This document shows positions 33,176-45,200 of a stretch of DNA of 64,000 nucleotides, piece by piece. The number at the start of each line of letters is the position of its first letter. Within the stretch, counting starts at the first letter, position 1. The DNA is taken from assembly GCF_007655135.1 (NCBI RefSeq), contig NC_045128.1:25080811-25144810 (forward strand), given 5' to 3'. The notes under the pieces were generated by a model. It was not told the DNA's origin. It searched no databases and worked only from the letters and a program-made list of their open reading frames with translations. This DNA is from Punica granatum. Taxonomy: Eukaryota; Streptophyta; Magnoliopsida; Myrtales; Lythraceae. The position numbers and the translations under genes were made by a program.

Positions 33176-35786
33176 TGTCAGCACCCCATTTTGGTCTACC
33201 CTAATAAAAATGATAGCATTTTTTATTTAATTTTTTTTTAAAAAAATTCGGGCGGGGGGTCAGATCGGCGTCAGACCAGTCAAATCGGCACCAGACTGGT
33301 CTGACGCCCTCAGAATTTCTGACGCGGGTCAGAAGTTTCTGATCGTTTCATTTTCGCCCCTGCTTTTTTCTGTCTTTCTTTCCACTTCGCCCCTTCTTCT
33401 TTTCTTCCTCTTCTTTTTCGCCCCCGCCGTTCTTTCCTTCTCTTCTCTTCTCCCCCCTCTTCTTCTCCTCCTCTTTCACTGACATCCCTCTGCCATCTCC
33501 GACACGCCGCGGTTGCCCACCCACCGCGACCACCTGCCACCGCTGACAGGTTCGCCTGACACGCCACCGCTCGCTTCGGTTCGCTTGACACGCCACCGCT
33601 CGCTTCCCTGGCACGCTCCCTTGCCACTTTCCCGCTCTCTCTGGCTCGATTTTCGCACAAAAACCCCGCGGCCCCCGCTCGAGAGCGGGGGGAATCTCTT
33701 GCAAAATCGACGCCCAATCTCACTCTCTCACTCTCGGTTTTTCTCCCCAATCGATCCGCGACACTCCCCCGCACAAAACCCCTCCATTTCCTCCTCTCAA
33801 TTTCCCCGGATTTTAGGCGATTAAGCTCGAAAACCCCATCCCCGGAAAAACTCAAAAAAACCGTAGAGAAAAACTCGAAATCCGGACCGGCCCGAGCCTT
33901 GTGACGCCCGTCTCAAGCATGGCGCAGCCCAGGCGGTGCTCGCTGCCGCCTCCCGTGCCTTCCTGCACCGTCGCCGCGGCGCCTAGAGGCGGGAACCGCC
34001 GTTCTCGGCCATCGAAACCCCCCTCCCCGCCCTTCTTCGTCTTCTCCGGCCCTCTCTCTCTCACGAGCTCGGCCCATCTTTTCGGTTTGTGCAGGTTCAG
34101 CCCAGTCGAGTCGGCCCAGCCCAATCCAGCAGAGGCGATTCGACCTAGTCTGCCTGACCCGTTTCGCCTAGCTTGGAACTCGACTCGGAACGCATAGGTC
34201 CAGCCCGTCCGGCCCAATCCGTTTGAGGCCCAAAGTCCTCCGCGGCCCAGTGCTTCCCGTGGCCCAGCGCTCCCCGCGGCCAGCTTCCTCGCCCGCGGCC
34301 CAGTTCCCTCGCACGCGGCCCAGTCCTCCGCGATCCGGCCCGGCCTCCGCACGCCCGACCTAACTCGCAGGTCCAGCGCCCCTTCCAGCCGGTTCGCACT
34401 ATTCAGACCGCCCGGCCCGGTCCAAACGTCTGGTTTTCTGGTTTAAACCGAAATTAGGTATATTATTCTGACTTAGTGGCATGCGTAGGTCTTAATTCGT
34501 GAATAAATTTGATGATTGCGATGATAATTTGTGATTGTCGTGTCGAAAAATTGAAAAATAAAGAAAAGAATGACAAAAAAAAATGTAATTGTTGTTTTAA
34601 TTAAACCAACAAAAGCACGAATTGGAATATTTTAATTACTCGACATTAGAAACCGGTTGTTTGAAGCAAGAACGAATTCACACGAATCAATCTCATGTTC
34701 ACTCGGCTTTAAGGGAATTAAATCGATTAAATATATCAAAATTTGTTTAATTAGTTATTCGGACTTAAAATTGACAAAATTAAATTCCGTCGTGACTGAT
34801 TTTGCTTGTTCATGTGCACATGTGAATAATTAGATACGCTTTTGATCGAAATCCCGCACGAATTGGCTAATCACGTAAACACGGCATTAAAAGACACAAT
34901 TCTCTGGATTTTGTTTATTTATTGCAAGTCGAGCACGGATCCCTAGGATACAATATACACAGGGTCCAACACCTTCTCTTGTTAATCACGGGGTCCAACG
35001 CCCCCCACACCTAGCGCGCGCAATCCGAGTGCGGAATCGGGTCTCGTTTCGACTTACTGCTTCGCTCCTAGTAGTGTTTATGTGGAAGACAACTCGGATC
35101 GGGTAAGTAAGTCGCGGCCGGACATGACCCGGGAGCTCGACCGATCCTACGGCTATCAAGAGAGTCATGTGACTCTTTCGCCGTCCGTTGGTTCGGTTGG
35201 ACCCGACCCCCGGCTTTCTGAGCCCACGTTGCTTTAATTTTAATTTCGGTCACTCAAACCACACGGTGAGCACGAGTGGAATAATAACCGAACGCGAATC
35301 GACCGGGATTCAATTGTTGTAATTTGTATTTTATTTATTTGAGAGAACAAAGTAAGGGTTTACATTGTACATTTATTCATGTAAGAATCCCGGTCGGAGA
35401 GTGGACGGTCGGAGTGTTTCTTCGAATTTACGGTGTCAAAACGCGTAAAATGAGCGGAACTTAATTAAGCGGTAATTAAATTAAAATGGCAAGCCTAGAC
35501 AAGCTAAAGTACCGATAAGGCATGCGAGATATAAGCTCGCATGTAACAGAACCCCCGAATTCGGAACCTCGGGTTTCGCAGACCATATGCCTTAGCAATT
35601 AGGTGTACCCCATACCCCTAGACCCGAGTAACTTGCCGGCCCTTGATCTTCGGGTCGTAAAATGGCAAGTGGCGACTCCTTCTCAAGTGCGTCCGTCGCG
35701 CGTCCCCGGGAAGGTGGACACTCCCCAGCCGCGCTGCATAGGCGCGCGCACGCGTGCCCCTACGAGACGAAATTCGGGTGCGCACA
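33176..35786 (+). mobile_element. 3' LTR of element 1 (2.6 kb)
   Basis: Starts TGTCAGCACCCCATTTTGG after the polypurine tract and ends ATTCGGGTGCGCACA, against ATTCGGGTCCGTACA in element 2 and the solo LTR. The last about 300 bases align well with those LTRs: CATACCCCTAGACCCG, CGGGTCGTAAAATGG, GGCGACTCCTTCTC, GGAAGGTGGACACTCC. The middle is different and shorter, with a GC-rich part at 33,480-34,430 containing repeated GCGGCCCAG and a 31-bp tandem duplication near 33,550. Its open frames (33310-33855, 33852-34352) are low-complexity and not genes. Confidence 0.85.
33267..33308 (+). other. Perfect 15-bp inverted repeat near LTR start
   Basis: Arms GGCGTCAGACCAGTC (33267-33281) and GACTGGTCTGACGCC (33294-33308) are exact reverse complements around a 12-base spacer. 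They lie 91 bases into the LTR of element 1. No equivalent was seen at this offset in the other LTRs of the family. Confidence 0.85.
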
Positions 35787-36873
35787 CTCACTATAATCTT
35801 GTTCTTGACGAGCAACTTGACGTCATCCTCAGTGTCTATGATCCCGTCCATAAGCTCGATGTATCGGGCAAACATCAAGCTTGACATGTTTGCCATCGTC
35901 TCATAAGCTATAAGGTTTCGATTTATGACCTCAGAGTTGACTCCTAGTTTGATAATGGGAAGAAAGAACATGGCAGTCCCCTTGTCAAAGTGGATGGACT
36001 TTATGTAGTCGGTTGTGTTGAACTTAATGCTCGCTTTGGAGAGGGAAGTAGTGGTCGGGTTCTGGCTGGTGACTGGAGGTTTGGCCCGGGCAGCTGATAA
36101 ACTTGATGTCATATCAGAGACTGGGAGCTCCATCAAGCCTATGATGAGCTCAACGTGGGGTTTCATCATCTGACCTGTGACGGGATTGTTTCCCACACAC
36201 TCTAAGAAACTCATGGCCACACTATTGGCCGTACGAATTTCACTTATACGGAAAAAGCCTTTTTTCGCCTTGGCATTGAAATTCTGGTTCTTCATACCCT
36301 GAACGTCTTCATTCTCCTCGATGAATATGTCATCAGGAATTTCGACTCTGCATTCCCTTTCTTTCTACATGTGATGTTATACAAAAGATCTAACAAATGT
36401 GCATTCTTGAGAGCCTTTTCCACGGAGTATGCCGGGCTTGGTAATTTGATGGGCGAGAGACGCTTGCAGAAACCCACCAAAATCTGCTGGAAGCTTTCCT
36501 TGACGATTTTCCCATTCCCAGGGTACTCAAGGGTCAAGAGCTTCTCTAATACAAAGATCGGCATCTGGTTCTCGAGCATCATCACGTCCCTCATAATTGC
36601 ATCTTCTGCCTGCTTCCTTCTCGAAGAATCGGCCAAGAATTTCAAATGCTCTGAAGACTTAAGGAAATCCTTGTCGATCCCACTCCGACAAAGGAAATCA
36701 AACAAGAAGAGACCATCAACAGCCATTGTCCAAGCTAGGACATCTTGATTCAACTCCAAGAACTTGTGATACGAAGCTCTAATGTAAGGGTCAAGCTTTT
36801 CGAGCTTTTCAGTGAGATCGTCAAACTCGGGGCCATTCATGAAACCTTTGTTGACTCGTTTTGCTGCATCAGT
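35787..36873 (-). pseudogene. DUF247 (UPF0481) pseudogene, body
   Basis: Plant-specific DUF247 protein; the molecular role of most members is unknown. From the minus strand: TDAAKRVNKGFMNGPEFDDL, KLDPYIRASYHKFLELNQ, AWTMAVDGLFLFDFLCR, RDVMMLENQMPIFVLEKLL, HLLDLLYNITC (to about 36365). After a shift of frame in a purine-rich stretch near 36350-36365, VEIPDDIFIEENEDV continues to SMSF-like and IHFDKGTAMFFLPIIKLGVN, SEVINRNLIAYETM, MFARYIELMDGIIDTEDDVK, LLVKNKI. There it stops at the LTR boundary 35786/35787. The expected N-terminal part (about 100 residues) is missing before an in-frame stop. The C-terminal tail lies at 26568-26714. Three independent lesions make it a pseudogene. Confidence 0.85.
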
Positions 36874-37945
36874 CTAGTCACATATTTATGGGTAGATGGA
36901 AGGAACGAGACATTAGAGGACATCAATCAAATGTCCATTGCATAAAACATCATAAAAAAATCAAGAATTAGATTAAAAAAGAGAAAAACAGTAATAAATA
37001 TAAATATAAAAATAAAAATATTAATTAGTAAAAATTCAAAAATAAATTTCGAATATAAAAAAATTCATAATGATTTTCAAAAGTACAAATAAAATTCGAA
37101 AATTAGATAATCCAAAGACGTGTCATAGCTGGAGGAGAAAACAAACTGTCTGAAAAGAAGTGCCAATCATATTGTCCTCAATAAAGTCCATCGGATTCGT
37201 TAGCTACATGAAGTTTTAGAAGCGACATTAACCTAGTTGTTGTGAGGTTGTTGGACTTGATTCAGACTAAACCAACTGTAGTTAAGTCCAAATCTTAAGA
37301 GTAAATTATCTTAGATCTGACCATTGAGGTGAATAAAGGATAACAAAAGTAGATTAGTAAGCAGCATGATAGATAGAAGGAGTTATACTGATTTCAAGGG
37401 ATATTTGCTCTCATGAGATTTTCAAAATTTAAATAAATTTGAATAAGAAACATTAAATCTAAAATTTTACTCTTAAGGCAAACTTTTTTTGGGTGAATTC
37501 TCAGGACAAACTTTTTAACTCGAACTTTTTATACCTACATGTAATTAATTTTCGAAAATCTTAAGAGGGCAGTTGACCCCTAAAATTAACATGCTTTCCC
37601 CTTTTTGCTGTAATGCCACTTACGTTCCACTTTACCGACCCCTTAACGCCTCTTGGGCGGAAGCCAAGATGTATAGCTCATTCCTTAAATTGACCTAAAT
37701 TGAAGCTAATTTGCCCCAGTAAAGTCCAACGAGCTTAAAATGGTCGACTAGGCTAACCTCGCTGAGATAGTCTTTTCTTTTCTCCTATTTTATCTTTAAA
37801 TCTCTTTAAATTATTTTTTTTAATTTTATTGATATTTTTTAAAATTATTACAAATTTCTTTTATGCTCGAACTTTATTTTCTGAATTTTTTTTTACTAAT
37901 TTATACTTGGGTAAATTAGATTTCCCTCTCTTGAGGTATTGCTAA
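36874..37945. other. Intergenic; no gene recognised
   Basis: AT-rich DNA between the DUF247 body and the copia element, where the DUF247 N-terminus and promoter would have been. No DUF247 N-terminal text and no copia 3' LTR could be recognised here. Confidence 0.4.
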
Positions 37946-37955
37946 ATGACATTCT

Positions 37956-38034
37956 ACCCCATTTTTAACAAAAAAATGCCACTCCATCCCATTCTTGACA
38001 AGAAAATGCCACTCCATCCCATTCATGAAACGCT
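37956..38034. repeat. Short tandem duplication at copia 3' end
   Basis: AAAATGCCACTCCATCCCAT occurs twice in tandem, about 31 bases apart, with a shorter degenerate copy before it. It directly follows the premature end of the copia RNase H frame, where the polypurine tract and 3' LTR would be expected. Confidence 0.7.
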
Positions 38035-38035
38035 C

Positions 38036-40766
38036 TCACACAAAGTGATAGTCAATCTCAATGTGCTTGGTCCGAGCATGAAAGATAGGATTCGCCGTAA
38101 GATAAATCGCAGAGATATTGTCATACCAAAGAGTCGGAGGGTGACACTGTGAAATCCCAAGTTCCCGAAGTAGAGACTGGAGCCATAGAATCTCGTGAGT
38201 GGCATTGGCGAGACTCTTGTACTCAGACTCAGTACTTGACCGGGCGACTGTCCTCTGCTTTTTGGAGCTCCAAGAGACGGGATTGGAGCCAAGGAAGACA
38301 ATGAAGCCACTGACAGAGCGACGATCATCAGGGTTACCAGCCCAATCAGCATCAGAAAAGCCATGAATAGACGAGATAGGGCCTGGACGAAAATGAAGAC
38401 CATAGGTAATTGTACCCTTAAGATATTGTAGGATACGTTTCACCACCATCCAATGAGTAGTAGTTGGACAGTGCATAAATTGACAGACTTGATTTACCGC
38501 ATAGGCAATGTCAGGTCTGGTGAGCGAGAGATATTGGAGGCTGCCGACCACACTCCTGTAGAGAGAAGGATCTTGAAATGGATCACCATCATGAAGAGAA
38601 AGCCGAGATCCTGATGAGACTGGGGAGCTGATAGGCTTGCACTCCAGAATAGAAGTGCAAGCTAGTATATCATGAATGTACTTGGACTGTGTGAGGTAGA
38701 GTCTAGTATCATTAGTGTGAGCCTCCATCCCAAGAAAGAAGTGAAGAGGACCGAGGTCCTTCATGGCAAATTCTCGCTGTAAAGCAGTAATTATGGAATG
38801 AAAGGGTGCACCTGGGGTTCCCGTCAAGATGATATCATCAACATAGACGAGAAGATAGACAAGATAATTAGATCCCTGAAGAATAAACAGCGAGGGATCA
38901 GCTTTGGAATCTGAAAACCCAAGTCTCTGAAGATAGGTATTCAAACGCTGGAACCAGGCCCGAGGGGCTTGCTTGAGTCCTTAGAGAGATCGGCGGAGTC
39001 GACAGATATAATCAGGGCGAGAAGCATCAATGAAGCCAGGAGGTTGAGATATATAAACCTCCTTAGTAAGATGTCTATGAAGAAATGCATTCTTCACGTC
39101 CAGTTGTCGAATCGGCCATTGGGAGGAGACAGCAATAGATAGAACTGTCCGAATGGTAACAGGCTTGATGACTGGACTAAACGTCTCTGAATAGTCGACT
39201 CCTTCTCTCTAATTAAAACCCTTCGCCACCAATCGAGCCTTATAGCGATCAATGGTGCCATCGGCCTTCTGTTTAATGCGATAAACCCATTTGCAACCAA
39301 CCACATTCTGCGCAGGAGATGGCGGGACAAGATCCCAAGTATGATTCTGGACTAATGCCATATATTCCTCCTCCATTGCTACCCACCAAGTAGAGTGTTT
39401 ACGGGCCTGTACAAAGGTCTGAGGTTCCTGCAAAGCAGTGGAAACAGAGAAAGCAGAAGGATGGCGAGATATGGTGAATCGAGGAGGAGGTAGAGTACCA
39501 TCCTTAGACCGTCGTCATCCTGTGAGTATTCTGAGTAGCATGCGCAACATCATTACCCACAATATTTTCAACCGGAATTCCAGACTCAGTGAACTGGTCA
39601 TGAATCTCAGGAGTAGGAACATGCAACTCACTAGGTAGGGTGGCAGGACTACTAGGCTCACGAAATGGCATAGAAATAGATGAGGGAATGGGAATATAAG
39701 TGGAAATATTATTTGAAGAGGAGGGAATAGACATACCAGTAGCAAGTGCAGGGCCAGAAGAGGACTGACTAGCATCCACCGAGATAGGCCCACCTGTCCT
39801 GAAAGGAAAGGAATTCTCATCGAAGATAACTTGAGTGGATAAGAAGATGCGACCAGTGATAGGATTCAAACATCGATATCCCCGATAATGGTAAGGATAT
39901 CCAAGAAAGATACATGGTTGAGATCGAGGTTCTAATTTATGGCGTGTGTAAGGACGTAGATAAGGATAACAGAGACACCCAAATACTCGTAAGGTAGAGT
40001 AATCAGGTGGACTATCATGAAGTACCTCGAAAGGAGATTTGAAACTAAGGGATTTTGTGGTTAACCTGTTAATTAGGTACACTGCTGTTTCAAAGGCAAA
40101 ATCCCAAAATTTCGGTGGAATGGAAGAGTGAGAAAGTAGGGTGAGTCCCATGTCAACAATATGACTGTGTTTGCGTTCAGCGGAGCCGTTCTGTTGAGGA
40201 ACATGAGGACATGAAATACGGTGAAAGATACCATTGTTCTGCAATTCAGATTGGAAATCTACAGAGAGAAACTCTTTTGCACCATCTGATTGAAAATACT
40301 TGATTCGATGTCCATGAAGGTTCTCATTTTGAAGACGAAATGCTCGAAAAACACTAAGTACATCAGATCGAGATTTAAGAACATAAAACCAAGAATATTT
40401 ACTGTAATCATCAAGAAAGTGAATGTAATAATGATGACCAGTATGAGAAGTGATTGGTGCAGGACCCCAAATATCAGTATGAACAAGCTCAAAGGGAAAT
40501 GTGCTTTTACGAAGAGTGGGTGGAGAAGTATTGTTTATTATTTTTCCCTCTTGACAAGCAGAACAAATATGACCAACATGATCATTATTAAGGGAACAAG
40601 AAGTATGTAAAGCACGATGAACTATGGGAAAAGATGAGTGCCCAAGGCGTTAATGACATAGGACACTGGATCCGGACATAGAGAGATGAGCTTGAGGACG
40701 GTCGATGTACCTGCCTCTCGGATGGAAACAGTAGAGTCCATCTCTAACTGGGCCACGCATAAGCTC
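38036..40766 (-). pseudogene. Ty1/copia pol: integrase, RT, RNase H
   Basis: Downstream part of the copia polyprotein, minus strand. Integrase: a LGHSSFPIVHRAL and CSACQ zinc region (about 40,640-40,560), VHTDIWGPAP, FQSDGAKEFLS and QQNGSAERKH (to about 40,170) carry the D, D, E pattern. RT: HTWDLVPPSPAQNVVGCKWV (39,330), [15 protein letters not shown], and the YVDDIIL catalytic box (about 38,840). RNase [31 protein letters not shown], then [12 protein letters not shown] at 38036. Frames break near 40250, 39500, 39215 and 38980, and the frame stops at 38036 before the usual tail. No polypurine tract or 3' LTR follows. Confidence 0.9.
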
Positions 40767-42218
40767 CTAGCGCGTATGACGATCCTTCACAATGAAACAA
40801 TCTGGGTGAAGCTCAAAGAAACAAGTATTGTCTCTAGCAAATTTGGATATAGAAATAAGATTTTTGGAAATATGTGGAGCATAAAGAATATGATTTAAGT
40901 GTAAAGGACTCTGAGAGAGTTTAAAAGTGGAGGAACCAGATGCAAGAACAGGAATTGATTTACCATCACCCACGAAGATGTGATCGGAATGTGAGGTATC
41001 ATCATGAATATTGAGGTTGGATAGATCAGATGTGACATGGTGTGTTGCCCTTGAGTCCATATACCAGTCTGGATCATGAATTCTCGGAGAGACACCGTGA
41101 GCCAGATGAGCCTGTGCCCCAGAGTACTGACGGGATAGAGCGGTATGGCCCGGACGATTGCAAAGCTGGCAAATAATCATTGAATTGGGCCGAAAAGCTG
41201 AGTTGCCAAAAGGAGCTGGGCCTCTGGCGGTATTATAGGCTGGGTTGGGCCGGCCAGAGTTAAATGGCCCAAAATTAACCGGAGGCCCAAAACAAGCTAG
41301 GTTCAGTCGCGGGTCTCGAGTGGGACCCGAGTTGTATTGACTCGAGTTATGTTGCCCGACTTGCCCTTGTCTTCTCTGCTCGACACTTCCGCCTCCAAAG
41401 TTAGGGTTTCCAGTCCATCCTCCTCCAGCTCCACGATCGGAGAAATCTCCCGATCCTTCTCCTCCTTTGCCACCGAAACTCTTGCCTTTGCCACTGTTAT
41501 TCTTCCCGGAGTTTTTCTTTCCACCATTGCCACTCTTCCGTCCTTCCGTGTAAAGAGCTTTCTTGGGTCCAGCACCGAGCAAACTTGACAGAGGAGCACC
41601 GGTAGTTGGGACATTCGGCTGAGGTCCTTGAGCATAGAGACGACGCTCCTCGTGACCGACAAGCAGGGATTGAAGTTCATCGGTACTCATGGTGAGCATT
41701 CTCTCCGACTGTGCTAGGACAATCGGCTCCCAATTGGGACCGAGACCTGTGTAAATCCGACGATTGATTTCTGTTGGTGTATTGGGCTTTCCGATTTGGG
41801 CATAACAGAGAGCTTGTTCTTTTACTGTTTCGATGAATTTACCCATTGGTTGACTTCCTTTCTTCAGGTCGCGCCATTGCTGGTCGAGAAGGTCCTCCTG
41901 GGCAGCGGTTTGAGTGAGGAACGAAGTTGCAAGAGATGTCCACGCCTCCTGAGAAGTCTTGGCAGCAAGAAGAGACACGCCAATTTCCTCTGTAACTGCA
42001 AGCATTACACAGGTCAGTGCAAAAATATCTCTGGATTCCCACCTCAGATAGTCGGGATTGGGTGCTACAACACCATCATCTCTGGTGATGGTCTTGCTTG
42101 GTGCAGTAGCTCGACCTTCAACATGATCTAGCAACCCATAGGTAGCAAGTAGGGGCGTCATAACACCTTTCCAGTATAGGTAATTTCTGCCATTTAGCTT
42201 GACAGGGATGGTCGGGAT
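40767..42218 (-). pseudogene. Ty1/copia gag and protease (main part)
   Basis: Open from the insertion point of element 2 downward. Gag: IPVKLNGRNYLYWKGVMTPL, LLDHVEG, TCVMLAVTEEIG, TSQEAWTSLATSFL, GKFIETVKEQALCYAQIG, then a Gly/Ser/Asn-rich linker and a degenerate zinc knuckle CQLCNRPGHTALSR, with the last Cys replaced. Protease: WYMDSRATHHVTSDLSNL, where the catalytic DSGA is DSRA. The first about 25 residues lie 21 kb away at 63305-63232, and the reading frame is continuous across the junction if one copy of the GGGAT duplication and the insert are ignored. The frame closes at 40767 before integrase. Confidence 0.9.
42214..42218. other. Target-site duplication of element 2, left copy
   Basis: GGGAT directly before the TGTATAGATC LTR edge at 42219. 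The identical pentamer lies at 63232-63236 directly after the other LTR edge. Confidence 0.9.
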
Positions 42219-45200
42219 TGTATAGATCCGAATGTGGACTCTCGTCGAGGCCCGCATTGCGCGCTTTTGGATCGCGCAGCTTGGGAGTGTCCACCTTCCC
42301 GTGGGGACGCGTGACGGACACGCGTGAGAGAATGAGTCGCCACTTATCATTTTACGACCCGAAGGTCGAGGGCGGATAAGTTACCCGGGTCTAGGGGTAT
42401 GGATCACCTAGTTTATTGTTAAGGCATTGATCTGTGCGGAATCGGAAAATCCGTGTTCGGGGGTTCATGTTACGTGCAGGCCTATATCCCGCACGCCCTT
42501 TCGGTACTCTGGTTTGCTAGGCTTGCATGTTTTATTATTTACCGCTTGAATTGAGTTGAACTCGGCTCGCACGTTTTGACACCGGAGATTCGGTGAACTA
42601 AACGATGTCGGTGGAGAAGCCGAGAGAGAAGTAAACCCGTGTATCGGGGAATTGGTTCACAATCTTGCGTTACAGTTCATCGAACCATGGAGGTTGAATC
42701 CCTGCGTGAACCAGAAGCGCGAGTTCTTGGATTTACTTGTATCTGGGCAAGCATTAGACCGATTCGATTAATTCGACTCTCGGACCGTTCGCTCACCGAT
42801 TGGAATTCTTACAGAATGAATGTACAAAATAAAATCCTTACAATGCTCTCGAAAACAATAAATACAAATTAAAAATGGCCGAATTCCAGTCGACTCACGT
42901 TCGGTTATTATTCCACTCTAACTCACCGTGAGTTTAGGGAAACACCGACAAACTGAAATTCAATGGACGCTCTCACTGAATAAGGCGTTGGACCGTGTGA
43001 GTGATGATTAGGGTGTTGGACCCTGTGCTCGATGATTAAGGCGTTAAACCCCAATATTATTCGGCCTAGGGATCAGGCTCGACCCGCATGGCAAACAGCT
43101 GCGGAAAGATAACAAGCAGCAGGTAAATAACAGACAATATGTTTGTATTCACCGAATGTACGTGGATTAGCAAGTTTATTAATCCGGGGTATTTTGGCAT
43201 GCAAATCCTACCCTAGACAAACAAACGTGTGCCAATGTTTTAGCATTCGGCTTTGGTTTGAGAACCTGACATGTCGGGTGTCCGTAGTCAAGTTTCGTGT
43301 GTGTAGATTGCTTTTACAATGATTCGGTGTAGTGACACTGAATTACCACTGAATTAACCCAACTTGTATTTTGACTCTAGATTTGGAACCTAGAGTTCCA
43401 CCTAACCATTTTCTAGCATTTGGTTAAGTCGAGTGAAATGATTAGTCAGGTAATTGTATTTTCGATACAGAATACCCGACTAGCACCCTAAACAATGCTA
43501 AGATGACGCCAAATCACAAAATGATGTTATTGCCCTTGATTTGAAAATTTGTTTTCAGAAAAGGGAAACAACACAATATGGATTTGAAAGTATGAGGGTT
43601 TTGAAAAGGGCATTAACATCGTTTTGTAATTCGTCGACACGAGTTACAAATTAATGTCCAATTCGTGCAAAGTCGTTTAAATTGAATGAATTAACTGTGT
43701 GAACGTCCCGATTAACCCGTTCGTGGAATTACTGCTTAATGGTTGTGCCGAATGCATTAATTGTGAAAACGATTCGTGACTCGACGACCAAGACGATTCC
43801 ATAAGGATCGAGGATAATTTGGTCCAATGACCGAAACTACCCACGTAACCGAATGGACCCGAGTGAGTCATCGATACCCGAATCCATGCATGCTTTGTTT
43901 TGAAAAGACATTTTCATGCGATATTGCGACAATAATGTAAATTACAAATTACACGAAAGCCGAGAACGGACTCAAAACAGGAAGAGGAAGCCTCATGCAA
44001 CCCGTACGAGTCTAAGAGGCTCTCGGTTACTTCTCCCTTGGAGATAGCCGAGAGGTCCCATGGCCCGAATGGGGTTCCACGAGGTTTCCCCGTCTCGTTT
44101 CGAATCATTTCTCGCATGCTTAAACGACAAACGTGATATATGATACGATTAAACGAAAGTCGGTATTACCATGATTTGAATAACGCATTCGAACATACAA
44201 ACATGCATAAACAAGTTATTTAAGGAATCGATAAAACAATACCGACTTCATGCATGTAAGAAAACACGAGAAAACTCGGGAATCGAATTTGGATCGGGCT
44301 AAGAAGGCCGTTCTTAACCCGAGGAAAGCAAGCCAAGTCTCGGTTAACTCTTCTTGAGGCAAACCCGAGAGCTCTTTTGCTTATTTCGGGTCGGGAAGGT
44401 CTTCCGAGGGTCGATCCAAATGTTTCCCAACATGCTAACATGTTATATGATGACGAACATGCATAATATAACATGAAAGTGTATAAGAATTAAGTCTTGC
44501 AAGTTAAACATGCTTTGTGCACCATATAACTCCATGAACATGCAATAAATGTAAAAAGCCCTAACTCCTCTAAGTCAAAAGTGATTTACCTAGCCTCGGG
44601 ATGCGAGGAAAGAGTCGGGGAAGTGTTCGAGAGTCGGGTGACTCGGTTGAACGCTTGAAAGGGTGCTCGGGTGCAAGGGCATGCACGTTCGGGGAGCTAG
44701 GCGAACGGGGGCGCTCGGGCAGGGACGCGGGGCACACGGGCGGAGCGCTGGAGCCCGCGAGCGTGCGCGCTGGGGCGTTTGGCAGGCGGGCGTGCGCCCG
44801 GGCGGGGGTCTGGCGCGCGGGCACGCGGGCGCGCGGCTGTGAGCGTGGGCGTGCGGCGACGAGTGTACTGTTCACCCGAGAGCACGTCCTTCACCCGAAA
44901 TCACCCAAATGACCTGAAATGATGAGCAAACGACTTCAAACCAAAAATCTAAGTTCATAAATGAACTCCTTGGGTCCAAAACATGTGGTCTATGGAGTTT
45001 GAGAATTTTTGAACTTAAGTCGGGATGATGAACATCGGCTTCCGACTTAATAACTCAAAGCTTCCTTCGGGTTTTCTCTCTTGGTTTTGAAGTGTTGAAG
45101 CTTGCTGGTTTTGCTATGGAGTTGAGAGCTTTTCTTGAGGGAGAAAGCTTGGAGAGAGTGTGCAAGAGGAGAAGTGATTAGGTTAATCACTTTGGGGCTA

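Larger units (their letters stand above)
27492..35786 (+). mobile_element. Element 1: gypsy (Tat/Ogre-like), gag-only, 5' LTR not found
   Basis: Layout in sense order: possible PBS (27492), broken gag (27603-29588), noncoding block (29600 to about 31960), minisatellite (32420-33020), polypurine tract (33162-33175), 3' LTR (33176-35786). No protease, reverse transcriptase, RNase H or integrase is present. The LTR begins TGTCAGCACCCCATTTTGG, the same as the LTRs of element 2 and the solo LTR, and the polypurine tracts are identical. They are therefore one family. The element abuts the DUF247 gene body at 35787. No 5' LTR or target duplication was found, so its left end is truncated or rearranged. 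Confidence 0.75.

Noticed and set aside
33310..34352. Minus-strand frames of 181 and 166 codons
   Set aside because: GC-rich Arg/Gly/Glu-heavy text within the LTR of element 1; no motif, and competing frames on the other strand.
44570..44912. About 100-codon frames conserved between the two LTRs (also 60952-61306)
   Set aside because: Open on both strands, low-complexity Ala/Pro/Arg or Gly/Arg, and conserved only because LTRs are copies of each other.
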